Shown: positions 35,926 through 49,205 of the stretch, piece by piece
Layout: the number at the start of each line of letters is the position of its first letter
How positions within the stretch are numbered: position 1 is the stretch's first letter
Assembly (NCBI GenBank): GCA_028023455.1
Contig: JAQFVV010006636.1
Span: 498,001-562,000, forward strand
Origin: Epiperipatus broadwayi
Lineage: Eukaryota; Onychophora; Udeonychophora; Euonychophora; Peripatidae
DNA: 64,000 nucleotides
Reading direction: 5' to 3'
The notes under the pieces: generated by a model
Seen by the model: the letters and a program-made list of their open reading frames with translations, nothing else
Databases searched by the model: none
Told to the model about the DNA's origin: nothing
Program-made: the position numbers and the translations under genes

Positions 35926-38900
35926 TCTAACCCAGTATTTATTATTAGAAATTTATTTATTAGTTTATTTCTAACCCAATATATTTATTAGTTTATTTAT
36001 TTCTAACCCAAAATAAAGCAACATATCCATTAATTTTCCAATATGATCTAAAATACCTTTCATATAATACAATTGTACATTCAATTCTCTTAAGCCATGC
36101 CACGATTGTAATAACAACAATAATTGATCACTTATTAATTTAAAGAATAATTATAATAATATTAATCTCAGGGTTCTTTGTTTCATGTAAGGAAATGCTC
36201 GGCAGTATTGTGTTGTCGCATATGACTGGCATTCTGGTCGGCTATAGGAAACATTTATTTTACTTAAATTCAATGTGTCTTCATCTCTCATATCAACTGC
36301 TATATTATTTAAAGAGATGATAATTCTATTCAATAATGACGTATAATTTTGAATAACACAGCCTTTTTTTTTTTTTTTCAGAATCTCAGTCAGAATAATA
36401 AAAAGACAAGGGTGCTTTTTGTGTCCTTCCATCATCCATGACAACACAATAATATAACTAAGATTTATTACTTAGACAATTTAACTAAATGGGAATGGAA
36501 TAATGTGCAACCAAAGTTAATGGTTTGGGAATAAATTCATTTTTTTTTTTTTTTACACAAAGGTGAATGTTTAGTCTTAAGTTTTCAACTCCATAAATAA
36601 TTATCATTAAACTAAAATATAATGACATATTCCGATCTGCTTAACTTTATTTATCTGGTATATTAAGTTTTTAAGAATTTGGAATGATTTCGGACTCAAG
36701 AAAAGGTTTTGCAAATATTGTGCAAACACTTATATTTAGCATATAAAAACAAAAAAAATGAATCTACAACAAATTTTAACAAGACTATAATTTATTATTA
36801 TCACAAAAAAAAAATATATGAACATTTATTCAATAATCCCATAGTAATACAAAAATATAAAATATAACTGACATTAATCTGTATACTCTTTTGGTTATGG
36901 ACTAGAGGTTACTACTTCTCCTGTATGCAATCATATGGATTGATTAACTAAAAGTACATTTCATTACCAATACATTGTTTATTAAATTTTGGTAACCTTG
37001 TAGAAGCTTTTATTCAAAATTATTGACTAACTATTTTTTTTTTTTTAAATGATTAATCCCATCATATGCAATACGCAAAATATTAAATTTATTTCTAATA
37101 CATTTACTTTATTTATGGTCTTTAATGGGATAACCTATTCTAATTATAGGCCAGTTATCAGAAGTTACACTTACCATCTTACATTTAACTTAATGCTAAC
37201 TTAAGTTATGATACAAATTTTATTCATACGTATAATTTTAAATATGAGTATTATTTAATTACTAACCAGAATTAAATATTGCATTTGAATATTCCTTCAG
37301 TAAATAAGCGTTTTAAAACTACGCAATTTTAATTACTTTCTCCATTGATTTACTTGTCAAATACTAGCAATATTTAGCAGCACAATACAGATATTGATCT
37401 TAGTTACTAACGCACTATTTATACTAAAGTGGATCTTGAGGAACTAACACCTCCAATATAACCTTTATCTTGCCCGAACTTTCAAAATTAAGCACAATAA
37501 TCAACACCTTCCATGGTGGAGCTATCTTTATTTTCACATGAGGAATATGGAATAACCACGAAGGTCTGTAAAGTAATCTACTACATTAAAATATTTTGGT
37601 GGTTTCTTGCCTCTTACTTGGGCATACAACGAACACACACCAAATACAATCCTCTCCTGGGATTTAAACGAATGAAGCATACTAAATGCTAGATAAATTC
37701 TTGATCGTCCTATCTATGAGAATCGATCACTTGGGCTATAAACATACCCGAACATTATATTTAAAATCTTCCTCTCATGGAAAACAAAGCTTTTGGGGAG
37801 ATCATTTTTCATCCCACAAAATAAATACATTATAATTATTACCTATGCGAATATTAAGCATATACCAATGCTATATCTGGGCAGGATAAGTAAATACACT
37901 GATTATAATAAACTTATGTTACCGGGTATACTTTGATCAACATCTGAAATCAATGGACATCATAGAATAAAAGTATAATAATTTTAATTTTAATAAAGGA
38001 ACATTCAAAAATAGTTGGTAGCATACTATCTTAAACTAAATAAAGTGGATGTGTTATTTAAGAATAATTAGGAATAAATTCCTCAATTAATACAGTATAA
38101 ATTCGTTTCAAAACTTTAACAAGAAATATTTTGTTATAGCATTTTTTTTTTTTTTTAGTTACTTCTGATAATTTTCAATATTTATTTTACCCCTTAAATA
38201 TCTAAATATTTTTCTTTTACGTATCTAACATACAAAATTTCTACCTACAATTGTATGTAATAATTAAAACATATTTTATAGATTTTTTTTCTTTCGTGTT
38301 AAATATCAACTTAACCTATAATAATTATATTAAAACATACCTTTGTCATTACAAGGCTATTAAATATCACTTGACCATACAGACTTTAACCTATGTGATA
38401 TAACAAAAAAATACATATCATTTATAACTTAGTTTTAAACAATCATTAATTAACAAGTGCATACTCTCTCATTAGAAAATGTTTTTCTGTTGAGCAATTG
38501 GTCCAGGTGAAGAGCTTTATCCAGTCGTATTTCACGAAGCAAGTTTAAAAACAATAAACGCATGGTATTATTTCCTTTAAATAAAAGTTTTCTCTTATTT
38601 TGTGCGTTTAATAAATTAGGTAAAGAAACATATAGCAGAATTGAAGATTAATTCTTACTTGAATTAAACTACTACAATTTTGGGATCCAAGAAAAAAAAT
38701 AGACTTCTAACATAGACGAATATTTGACTATAGACGATAAACATACACAATATTTTTTTTTTATTGACGATACGTATACTTATTAGCTAGCTTACTTATG
38801 GACGAAAATGCGCAATTTTCCGAGAGATTATTATGATAATAACTGCAGTCAATTTACGTGTACAGGAAGTTTTAATAATTCCAACTGATGTATAATATAA

Positions 38901-39871
38901 TATATCATTTATTTTTATCATTAAGTCACTAAGATATTTGGTTTTGTTCATACTTTAGGAATTATAAATTTTTTTTAACGGTAACTTCTCCGTAAGAATG
39001 CCCCTATATAACTTTTCCTATATTTACTCTGAGAAAGTTTATATTTTTTTTTATATATTTTTTTAAAAAATATACAGGTGCATAATTTAATCTTATTTAT
39101 CATTATTATTATTTCCAGACAATTCTTGGTGAATAAAACATATTTTAACGTATGTAACTACATTACTTGTAAAGGCAGACAATATTGAGAAAGAGCGCGA
39201 AAATGTTTCTAGTTGATTTTCCTTGGTTTCAAAATATTTCTTTCAATTATTATTATTTTTTTTTTCTATACCAAGAAAATATCAATAAATGACATAAAGT
39301 TAATAAATAATTAATCTTTTCTTGGAAATCGCTTCTTTTCCTTAATTTAGATATAATATAATTTTTCGTGACTCTTTTAGTTAATTCTGTCATTTTTAAC
39401 TTTAGCGTGAGACAATAAATTTTTAAGTATAAAAGGTCTTTAAATAGGTAGATGGCAAAGAAAATCAGGATATCTTATCAAAAAAATTTAGCCACACATT
39501 ATATTATTAAAATTTTACTTTGATTACATTTATTTCTGCAAAATAAAATGAAAAAATTGAGTTACCAAATTTCAGCACTGTTCCTTCCTTGAAAACTAAA
39601 AGCAGACTATCTTTTTTTTTCAAAAAAAAATGATCTTGATTATGAAATTGGTTGTTTCGTTTTGTTGTTGTTTTTTTTTTTTTTACTTTAGCGACCTCTT
39701 CCAGAAAAATAATCATTTGATTATAACATAAACAAAAGAAAGGAAAAACTTATTACAATCATATAGTTTTCAGTATTATTTACCTGGATTACAAAGTAAT
39801 TTGACAATATAAAAAAATAATAATAAATACATTAAATTAACAATCAGTGATGTATAATTCTTTAAACATTA

Positions 39872-39903
<32 letters not shown>

Positions 39904-40240
39904 AAGAAATTACCAGAAGTTATTGTGCTTTATGATAAGACACTCATCCACTCTCCCCTCTACCCATCCAAAATCAATTACTGTTTAGCTTTTATACCAT
40001 ATTAATTTGCTCTAATTATTAATATCTCAATTAAATTATTCATGTTCTCTCTTTAAAAATGACATTGAGTTATTAAATCTATTAGTTATTCACCCAAAAC
40101 ATGCCAAAGTGAGTGAATAGCATACTTTATTAATCAATTATTACTATTGTTATTTTATCTTTTTATTTCTTTAAAGAATAGCATTGTTTTCCTGCAGAAA
40201 TAATGCCAAGTAAACCAAGTGTCAATAACACTAGGTTACA
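35926..40240 (-). repeat. 3' LTR of the 11.9-kb element
   Basis: Almost identical to 43490-47805. The 36151-36447 frame lies inside and recurs, shorter, in the other LTR; it has no domain and is not called a gene. The last 80 bp (35926-36005) differ from the partner and contain TTCTAACCCA three times, as if by local tandem duplication. Confidence 0.9.
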
Positions 40241-40252
40241 ATTCTCCCACCG
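40241..40252 (-). other. Polypurine tract
   Basis: On the minus strand GGTGGGAGAAT directly precedes TGTAACC of the 3' LTR, the expected plus-strand primer site. Confidence 0.75.
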
Positions 40253-40361
40253 TTATAATAAATAAAAAATAAAATAATATATGCATTTTTAACACTTCTT
40301 ATGGTATTACTAAGTTTATATCCTACTTCTTTCTTATGTCAATAAATACAGTTTAAAGGAT

Positions 40362-40690
40362 TTAATTTTGCTTGGGATATGGTAGTAAGCTTCGGGCATT
40401 ATAGGTACCTCTTGTTCCATCAGGGGTTGAGACCAAAAAGGCATTCTCACCCACTTGTTTCACAATTTCATAGGGGCCTTCATAAAGATACATGAATTTT
40501 CTAAACATATGTTTCCGGAGATTACTCACATGGGGAGTTCTAATTAAAACAAAATCATGGACTTTAAAAGGATGTGGACTGGTTTTGGAATAACGAGTGC
40601 GTTTATCACCCATCTTTTTAAGGTTAATTCTGGCCAGTGCTTGGTCATGTTCTACATTATGCTGTTCCCCATATGTTTAAAAATAGGGCC
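40362..40690 (-). pseudogene. Integrase C-terminal domain remnant of pol
   Basis: The frame 40613-40362 (83 residues) contains FKVHDFVLIRTP, FRKFMYLYEGPYEIVKQVG and NAFLVSTPDG, the pattern of the chromatin/DNA-binding C-terminal module of Ty3/gypsy integrases (GPY/F-like). In-frame sequence extends upstream to about 40680 (EQHNVEHDQALARINLKK), reminiscent of the helix before this module. It lies about 110 bp after the gag stop, where a full pol of about 3 kb is expected, showing an internal deletion. Confidence 0.75.
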
Positions 40691-40722
40691 CCGAAGTGAG
40701 GAACGTTCCTGCGAGGTCCTTT

Positions 40723-42907
40723 TTAATTTAATGCCCCGCTACTTTTACTACCTTTTATATTTTTCTTTGGTATTGTTGGGATACCACTAGTAGAAGGCTG
40801 ATTCTCATTCAGAATTCTACTCTTAACTGTTGGCCTACTGAGGTGGCTATTCTGTCTACCATAGGGATTCGTCCTATAATATCCTTTTTCTCTAACTAAC
40901 TTCCTCCTTCCCATATGTGACCTATCTGCGAAATTGATATTACTCACCATCGGATGGGTGTCTCTATTTACCCTAATCCTATTATCAATATTCCTATCAC
41001 TGGTCTCTAACGAATCTAAAATTTCTACTACCTCTTCTATGGTATGTCTGTCAGCAGCAATCAAGATCTGCTCTATATGCCTCGGCAGATTATGGCGAAT
41101 TATTCGCACAATTTGTGTCTCAGATAAAGGATAAGCTGTCAAGGTTTTCAATTTGACGGCCTGTCTCCTGAAAAACTGAGTATAACTACCCTTATTTACA
41201 TGATATCTTTCCTGAGATATCTGATATCTCAGGTTATCTTGGCGGTCTTCCCCCCAAAAACTGGCTAACATAAGATATTTGAAGTCTCCATATGTTTCTG
41301 GTTTAATAAATAATGATTGCCACCAGTCTTTAGATGCTGCACACAAATGGTTAGCGGCAATAGCAATCTTTTCTATCTCAGATAAATGACATAAGGTGAA
41401 TAACTCCTCCAGATTCTGGAGATACTCGTGTGGATTCTCCAGATATTCACCTCTAAAAAATTTTATTTTTAAGAATTTTAAGGCCATGGAGCTATTACTT
41501 TCTGGCTCTAGCATGACTTTACTTCTAGCCTCATTTAATGGATTGTATATTGATTCTACTGGATTAATTACCGTATGTAACTCAGATATTACTTGGTTAT
41601 TATGACCATTATTTGTTTCCTTTACTTGAGTTTCAGATAAACCTTTACTTTGAACAACTTTTTTACTTTTTGTAAAATTATCCCTATTATAGTCTATAGC
41701 TTGCATTCGACTCTCTAATTCTAACTTATAGTTCTGCCATTCACAGTCTATTCTCTTTGAACTATCTTTTAGGCCTACATTTAAGTGTTTAATCTGTTGT
41801 TCCAATTGGTTAATAGTTTCATCTTTATCTATCCCGAATTTATCTTCTAACCTTTGATAGACTTTACTCTCACACTGAGTCATTAATTCCCCTATTTCAT
41901 CTTGGAGATTATTATGTAATAGCTGTGCATTACTCTTTATTATATCATTAAAATTTTCTACTCTTCCCATAACTTGACTTAGCTCACTTTCTAGATTTTG
42001 ATTAATCTCACATTGGGTCAACTCTTGAGTTTCTAGTTTAGCTATTAATCTGGTAATCTGGCTCTGACATCCTTTCACTACATTGTCAGGTGCTAGAGTT
42101 ATATTTTTAACTTCCTCTTTCAAATTACTAACTTCACTTCTAGCACTGTCTAATTCTCCCTTAATAGATTCAACTCTATCCTGAACTTCTCTTTGAAATA
42201 CTACTGTTTCCTTTTGATAATTTCTTATTTCCTGTACTTCATTGTTTAATACAATATATTGACTTTTAAAGTCCTGCTGGATAGCCTCAATCATATTTTC
42301 TGCCCTTTCAGAATTTGTTTCGATCTCTTTCCTTATTCTTATTTCCAGCTTTTCAGAGGCCAATTTTGATTCTTCTACATGATTTCTCAAATCTTCCCTT
42401 AAGTCCTTTATCTCCTGTACTTGATTTTGAGATGTCTCTTTGATCTCCTGCATTTGATTCTCTAATTTAATATTTAAATTTTGTATCTGACTTTTTAATT
42501 CACTATTTGATTGTTCTAATTTACTATTTGAGTTTTGGATCTGACTTTTTAATTCACTATTTTAATTCACTATTTGAGTTTTGGATCTGACTTTTTAATT
42601 CACTATTTGATTGTTCTAATTTACTATTTGAGTTTTGGATCTGACTTTTTAATTCACTTTTTAATTCACTATTTGATTTTTCTAATTTTTTCAAGAATTC
42701 CTCCAATGTATTTCTCATTAATTGATCTGGCTCATTTTCATGTTTTCCCTTTATTATTGTGGCTTCTTCTGGGTTAGCTATATCCAAATCTTCCCCTTCC
42801 TCTTTTAATTCTACACTAAAATATGGAGTCTGTGTATCAGGGGATTGTAACTCTTGGGATCCTCCCAAATCCTCAGAAATACTATGATTATCTTTGTTTT
42901 CACTCAT
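40723..42907 (-). pseudogene. Gag polyprotein: coiled coil plus capsid, one frameshift
   Basis: The N-terminal frame (42907-42557, 116 residues) starts MSENKDNHSISEDLGG and enters repeats of ELKSQIQNSNS. A local duplication around 42550 shifts the frame, and the 42453-40723 frame (576 residues) goes on. It has a long heptad-type coiled coil (about residues 1-270), then a capsid domain of retrotransposon Gag type: FLKIKFFRGEYLENPHEYLQ, LFTLCHLSEIEKIAIAANHL, WWQSLF and YTQFFRRQAVKLKTL (about 325-480). A basic tail ends in GALN. No CCHC knuckle is visible; it may have gone with the pol deletion. It would form particles that package element RNA. Confidence 0.8.
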
Positions 42908-43467
42908 ATTAAAATTCTAACTCTTTTAGTATTTAACAGTACTGAAATATTAGCAATGAACTATTAATAAATTTATCGATAAGAAATTATTGACAAGACA
43001 TCCTGCCTCCATGCCTCTCCTACCAAAAACAATCTACACCAAAAACTATGCTCTGACATTTAATATCCCTAAAGCTCCAACATTAACTACTAAATATGCT
43101 TTTTTTTTTTTTTTTCACATGCTTCTTGGTCCATATAAATATCATTAGATATTATGTAATATAGCATAAGTGCCAATCACAAGACCAGACAAACAGATCA
43201 TCATAAATGATAAAATCATTACAGTGTTTTATGGAATTGCCTACAGACCACAACATCCTAAACTGACAACTTAATTATTTATTTTTCAGTGGCAAAAGAT
43301 TAGATCATATAATAGATATTCACATAATATCTTATGGCTAAAACAATTCATTATTGGCAAATATTTTTAATCAATGAATAACTAATCCATTCAAGTGCAA
43401 ACAATATTAATATTGACTTCAAGAAAAGTTTACTAAATTCCTCGTGGCCAGCTATAGCCATCGATGG

Positions 43468-43487
43468 CCCCTGTAGTTGGGCGGCCA
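43468..43487 (-). other. Primer binding site
   Basis: On the minus strand, two bases after the 5' LTR end, the sequence reads TGGCCGCCCAACTACAGG. TGG complements the CCA end of a tRNA primer. I cannot name the tRNA without a tRNA set. Confidence 0.65.
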
Positions 43488-43489
43488 TT

Positions 43490-46400
43490 TCTAACCCAGT
43501 AATTTTTTTATTTTATTAGAAATTAATTTATTTATTTGCACCCATGACACTAATTTTTCAGGTTGTTGTTAAGGCAACCAAAATAAAGCAACATATCCAT
43601 TAATTTTCCAATATGATCTAAAATACTTTTCATATAATACAATTGTACATTCAATTCTCTTAAGCCATGCCACGATTGTAATAACAACAATAATTGATCA
43701 CTTATTAATTTAAAGAATAATTATAATAATATTAATCTCAGGGTTCTTTGTTTCATGTAAGGAAATGCTCGGCAGTATTGTGTTGTCGCATATGACTGGC
43801 ATTCTGGTCGGCTATAGGAAACATTTATTTTACTTAAATTCAATGTGTCTTCATCTCTCATATCAACTGCTATATTATTTAAAGAGATGATAATTCTATT
43901 CAATAATGACGTATAATTTTGAATAACACAGCCTTTTTTTTTTTTTTCAGAATCTCAGTCAGAATAATAAAAAGACAAGGGTGCTTTTTGTGTCCTTCCA
44001 TCATCCATGACAACACAATAATATAACTAAGATTTATTACTTAGACAATTTAACTAAATGGGAATGGAATAATGTGCAACCAAAGTTAATGGTTTGGGAA
44101 TAAATTCATTTTTTTTTTTTTTACACAAAGGTGAATGTTTAGTCTTAAGTTTTCAACTCCATAAATAATTATCATTAAACTAAAATATAATGACATATTC
44201 CGATCTGCTTAACTTTATTTATCTGGTATATTAAGTTTTTAAGAATTTGGAATGATTTCGGACTCAAGAAAAGGTTTTGCAAATATTGTGCAAACACTTA
44301 TATTTAGCATATAAAAACAAAAAAAATGAATCTACAACAAATTTTAACAAGACTATAATTTATTATTATCACAAAAAAAAATATATGAACATTTATTCAA
44401 TAATCCCATAGTAATACAAAAATATAAAATATAACTGACATTAATCTGTATACTCTTTTGGTTATGGACTAGAGGTTACTACTTCTCCTGTATGCAATCA
44501 TATGGATTGATTAACTAAAAGTACATTTCATTACCAATACATTGTTTATTAAATTTTGGTAACCTTGTAGAAGCTTTTATTCAAAATTATTGACTAACTA
44601 TTTTTTTTTTTTTTAAATGATTAATCCCATCATATGCAATACGCAAAATATTAAATTTATTTCTAATACATTTACTTTATTTATGGTCTTTAATGGGATA
44701 ACCTATTCTAATTATAGGCCAGTTATCAGAAGTTACACTTACCATCTTACATTTAACTTAATGCTAACTTAAGTTATGATACAAATTTTATTCATACGTA
44801 TAATTTTAAATATGAGTATTATTTAATTACTAACCAGAATTAAATATTGCATTTGAATATTCCTTCAGTAAATAAGCGTTTTAAAATTACGCAATTTTAA
44901 TTACTTTCTCCATTGATTTACTTGTCAAATACTAGCAATATTTAGCAGCACAATACAGATATTGATCTTAGTTACTAACGCACTATTTATACTAAAGTGG
45001 ATCTTGAGGAACTAACACCTCCAATATAACCTTTATCTTGCCCGAACTTTCAAAATTAAGCACAATAATCAACACCTTCCATGGTGGAGCTATCTTTATT
45101 TTCACATGAGGAATATGGAATAACCACGAAGGTCTGTAAAGTAATCTACTACATTAAAATATTTTGGTGGTTTCTTGCCTCTTACTTGGGCATACAACGA
45201 ACACACACCAAATACAATCCTCTCCTGGGATTTAAACGAATGAAGCATACTAAATGCTAGATAAATTCTTGATCGTCCTATCTATGAGAATCGATCACTT
45301 GGGCTATAAACATACCCGAACATTATATTTAAAATCTTCCTCTCATGGAAAACAAAGCTTTTGGGGAGATCATTTTTCATCCCACAAAATAAATACATTA
45401 TAATTATTACCTATGCGAATATTAAGCATATACCAATGCTATATCTGGGCAGGATAAGTAAATACACTGATTATAATAAACTTATGTTACCGGGTATACT
45501 TTGATCAACATCTGAAATCAATGGACATCATAGAATAAAAGTATAATAATTTTAATTTTAATAAAGGAACATTCAAAAATAGTTGGTAGCATACTATCTT
45601 AAACTAAATAAAGTGGATGTGTTATTTAAGAATAATTAGGAATAAATTCCTCAATTAATACAGTATAAATTCGTTTCAAAACTTTAACAAGAAATATTTT
45701 GTTATAGCATTTTTTTTTTTTTTAGTTACTTCTGATAATTTTCAATATTTATTTTACCCCTTAAATATCTAAATATTTTTCTTTTACGTATCTAACATAC
45801 AAAATTTCTACCTACAATTGTATGTAATAATTAAAACATATTTTATAGATTTTTTTCTTTCGTGTTAAATATCAACTTAACCTATAATAATTATATTAAA
45901 ACATACCTTTGTCATTACAAGGCTATTAAATATCACTTGACCATACAGACTTTAACCTATGTGATATAACAAAAAAATACATATCATTTATAACTTAGTT
46001 TTAAACAATCATTAATTAACAAGTGCATACTCTCTCATTAGAAAATGTTTTTCTGTTGAGCAATTGGTCCAGGTGAAGAGCTTTATCCAGTCGTATTTCA
46101 TGAAGCAAGTTTAAAAACAATAAACGCATGGTATTATTTCCTTTAAATAAAAGTTTTCTCTTATTTTGTGCGTTTAATAAATTAGGTAAAGAAAAATATA
46201 GCAGAATTGAAGATTAATTCTTACTTGAATTAAACTACTACAATTTTGGGATCCAAGAAAAAAAAATAGACTTCTAACATAGACGAATATTTGACTATAG
46301 ACGATAAACATACACAATATTTTTTTTTATTGACGATACGTATACTTATTAGCTAGCTTACTTATGGATGAAAATGCGCAATTTTCCGAGAGATTATTAT

Positions 46401-47805
46401 GATAATAACTGCAGTCAATTTACGTGTACAGGAAGTTTTAATAATTCCAACTGATGTATAATATAATATATCATTTATTTTTATCATTAAGTCACTAAGA
46501 TATTTGGTTTTGTTCATACTTTAGGAATTATAAATTTTTTTTTAACGGTAACTTCTCCGTAAGAATGCCCCTATATAACTTTTCCTATATTTACTCTGAG
46601 AAAGTTTATATATATTTTTTTTTTTAAAAAAATATACAGGTGCATAATTTAATCTTATTTATCATTATTATTATTTCCAGACAATTCTTGGTGAATAAAA
46701 CATATTTTAACGTATGTAACTACATTACTTGTAAAGGCAGACAATATTGAGAAAGAGCGCGAAAATGTTTCTAGTTGATTTTCCTTGGTTTCAAAATATT
46801 TCTTTCAATTATTATTTTTTTTTTTCTATACCAAGAAAATATCAATAAATGACATAAAGTTAATAAATAATTAATCTTTTCTTGGAAATCACTTCTTTTC
46901 CTTAATTTAGATATAATATAATTTTTCGTGACTCTTTTAGTTAATTCTGTCATTTTTTAACTTTAGCGTGAGACAATAAATTTTTAAGTATAAAAGGTCT
47001 TTAAATAGGTAGATGGCAAAGAAAATCAGGATATCTTATCAAAAAAATTTAGCCACACATTATATTATTAAAATTTTACTTTGATTACATTTATTTCTGC
47101 AAAATAAAATGAAAAAATTGAGTTACCAAATTTCAGCACTGTTCCTTCCTTGAAAACTAAAAGCAGACTATCTATTTTTTTTTTCAAAAAAAAAATGATC
47201 TTGATTATGAAATTGGTTGTTTCGTTTTTTGTTGTTTTTTTTTTTTTTTTTTTTTACTTTAGCGACCTCTTCCAGAAAAATAATCATTTGATTATAACAT
47301 AAACAAAAGAAAGGAAAAACCTATTACAATCATATAGTTTTCAGTATTATTTACCTGGATTACAAAGTAATTTGACAATATAAAAAAAATAATAATAAAT
47401 ACATTAAATTAACAATCAGTGATGTATAATTCTTTAAACATTATTTTTTTTTTTTTTTTTTTTACAAAAAGAAATTACCAGAAGTTATTGTGCTTTATGA
47501 TAAGACACTCATCCACTCTCCCCTCTACCCATCCAAAATCAATTACTGTTTAGCTTTTATACCATATTAATTTGCTCTAATTATTAATATCTCAATTAAA
47601 TTATTCATGTTCTCTCTTTAAAAATGACATTGAGTTATTAAATCTATTAGTTATTCACCCAAAACATGCCAAAGTGAGTGAATAGCATACTTTATTAATC
47701 AATTATTACTATTGTTATTTTATCTTTTTATTTCTTTAAAGAATAGCATTGTTTTCCTGCAGAAATAATGCCAAGTAAACCAAGTGTCAATAACACTAGG
47801 TTACA
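43490..47805 (-). repeat. 5' LTR of the 11.9-kb element
   Basis: 4316 bp, starting TGTAACCTAGTGTTATTGAC on the minus strand and ending GGGTTAGA before the PBS. The first 30 bases form a hairpin (AGTGT/ACACT and GTAACC/GGTT.AC). A promoter is expected but not localised. Confidence 0.88.
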
Positions 47806-47819
47806 ATATATATCAAATA

Positions 47820-47835
47820 TGTATATGATTGTGAG

Positions 47836-47882
<47 letters not shown>

Positions 47883-48465
47883 GTTTCCAACCAGTAAACA
47901 CCTAAACATTCACAGTAAATATAGCAACCAATATTTCTAACTGCTGTCAAGGCAACCTTCACACCTTTTAATAGCAAGAATGGAAATCCATTCTTACTAA
48001 TGGTCCATTGAATATATATGGACACTTAAAGATTGCAACTTGACTACAGAGTACGAAATATTGTTACAATGAAGTTTAAATAAACCTCTTTAAACATGAA
48101 ATAAACATGTCACTATAATGCAGACTAATAAATAGTCATCTAAAACATTATTTAATGCAATACTTTTAAATTGCCCATGTATTATTTAGAAATAATAAGT
48201 GAAATAGTGCCTAAAGCTAATCTGGGATAATGATGTAATTAGTTTCCAACCAGTAACCACCTAAACATTCACAGTAAATATAGCAACCAATATTTCTAAC
48301 TGCTGTCAAGGCAACCTTCACACCTTTTAATAGCAAGAATGGAAATCCATTCTTACTAATGGTCCATTGAATATATATGTACACTTAAAGATTGCAACTT
48401 GACTACAGAGTATATATATATATATATATATATATATACTTGACTACAGAGTATATATATATCAA
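47820..48465. repeat. (TA)n tracts and direct duplication of about 175 bp
   Basis: The unit ATTAGTTTCCAACCAGTAA...GACTACAGAGTA occurs at about 47878-48052 and 48237-48413 with 2-3 differences, offset about 359 bp. A third stub (CTTGACTACAGAGTA) lies near 48437. Long (TA)n runs sit at 47838-47877 and 48412-48437. Confidence 0.88.
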
Positions 48466-49205
48466 AAATAAAGATAGATGGATTAATATTAATGATATTC
48501 ACATTAGGTTATTATTGGTCTATTTTTAATTGTACCACAATTCCATGTAATACAAGGTATAAATAACTTAACAGAGTTTGTAGGGAGCACTATCAAGAAA
48601 GAAAAATCAGAGTAAAAACTTCATCATCTAATACCTACACAATTAAAGAAGAAAGAAAGAGCTGAAAAAATTATAATATTGGAATTGAATTGAACAAGAT
48701 TGGATAACTAATGTATTTTTAAAAACATGGAATAAGAAAGTTTACTCTTTGTATACATTTTCTATCTACTTTTCATCGATTTAAAATTTTTGGAATTCTT
48801 ACTGAAGGAGAAAAGAAAATGAGAGCCAAATTGAAAATTAATTGTCTAACCAGATTCAACTTCAAACTCAGGACTAAACAAGAAATTGTAAGCATGAACT
48901 TTTATTTTACTTATTTTAATCAGTTTATATATTTAAAATTGATGCATGAATTTTTTAGAATGGCAAAAAAAAAAATTGCACTCTTTATAAATAAGTAAAG
49001 AAAAAAATATGTTTGCTTGTAAATCATAATCATAATAAAAACATAATCAAAAATAATTTAGAACAAAACTTTTAAAAGTTAAGTCAAACAAAATGAAAAG
49101 TTACTTCAAAAGTTGTAAAGTTTAATCAATTTATAAAATGAGGAACTTACTTTATAGATTTTTTTTTAAAGAAAAAAAAATCGTCTGATAAACTCTTTGA
49201 GCACC
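48466..49205. other. No gene seen
   Basis: AT-rich target region of the following LINE. Confidence 0.5.

Larger units (their letters stand above)
35926..47805 (-). mobile_element. Young Ty3/gypsy-like LTR retrotransposon with giant LTRs, gag kept, pol mostly lost
   Basis: Two direct repeats of 4315-4316 bp (35926-40240, 43490-47805) flank a 3.25-kb internal region. Read on the minus strand the order is 5' LTR, PBS (TGGCCGCCCAACTACAGG), gag (42907-40723), integrase C-terminal remnant (40680-40362), polypurine tract (GGTGGGAGAAT) and 3' LTR starting TGTAACC. The LTRs differ by about 7 substitutions apart from homopolymer length changes and about 80 bp at one end, so insertion is recent. Flanks are ATAT within (TA)n. 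Protease, RT, RNase H and the integrase core are missing, so it would depend on helper proteins. Confidence 0.9.

Noticed and set aside
36151-36447. 98-residue minus-strand frame as an LTR-encoded gene
   Set aside because: The copy in the other LTR is shortened to 60 residues by a poly-T length change, and it has no domain.
35926-47805. Segmental duplication of 4.2 kb in direct orientation
   Set aside because: PBS, polypurine tract, gag and the TG-type start at the repeat edges show the repeats are LTRs.
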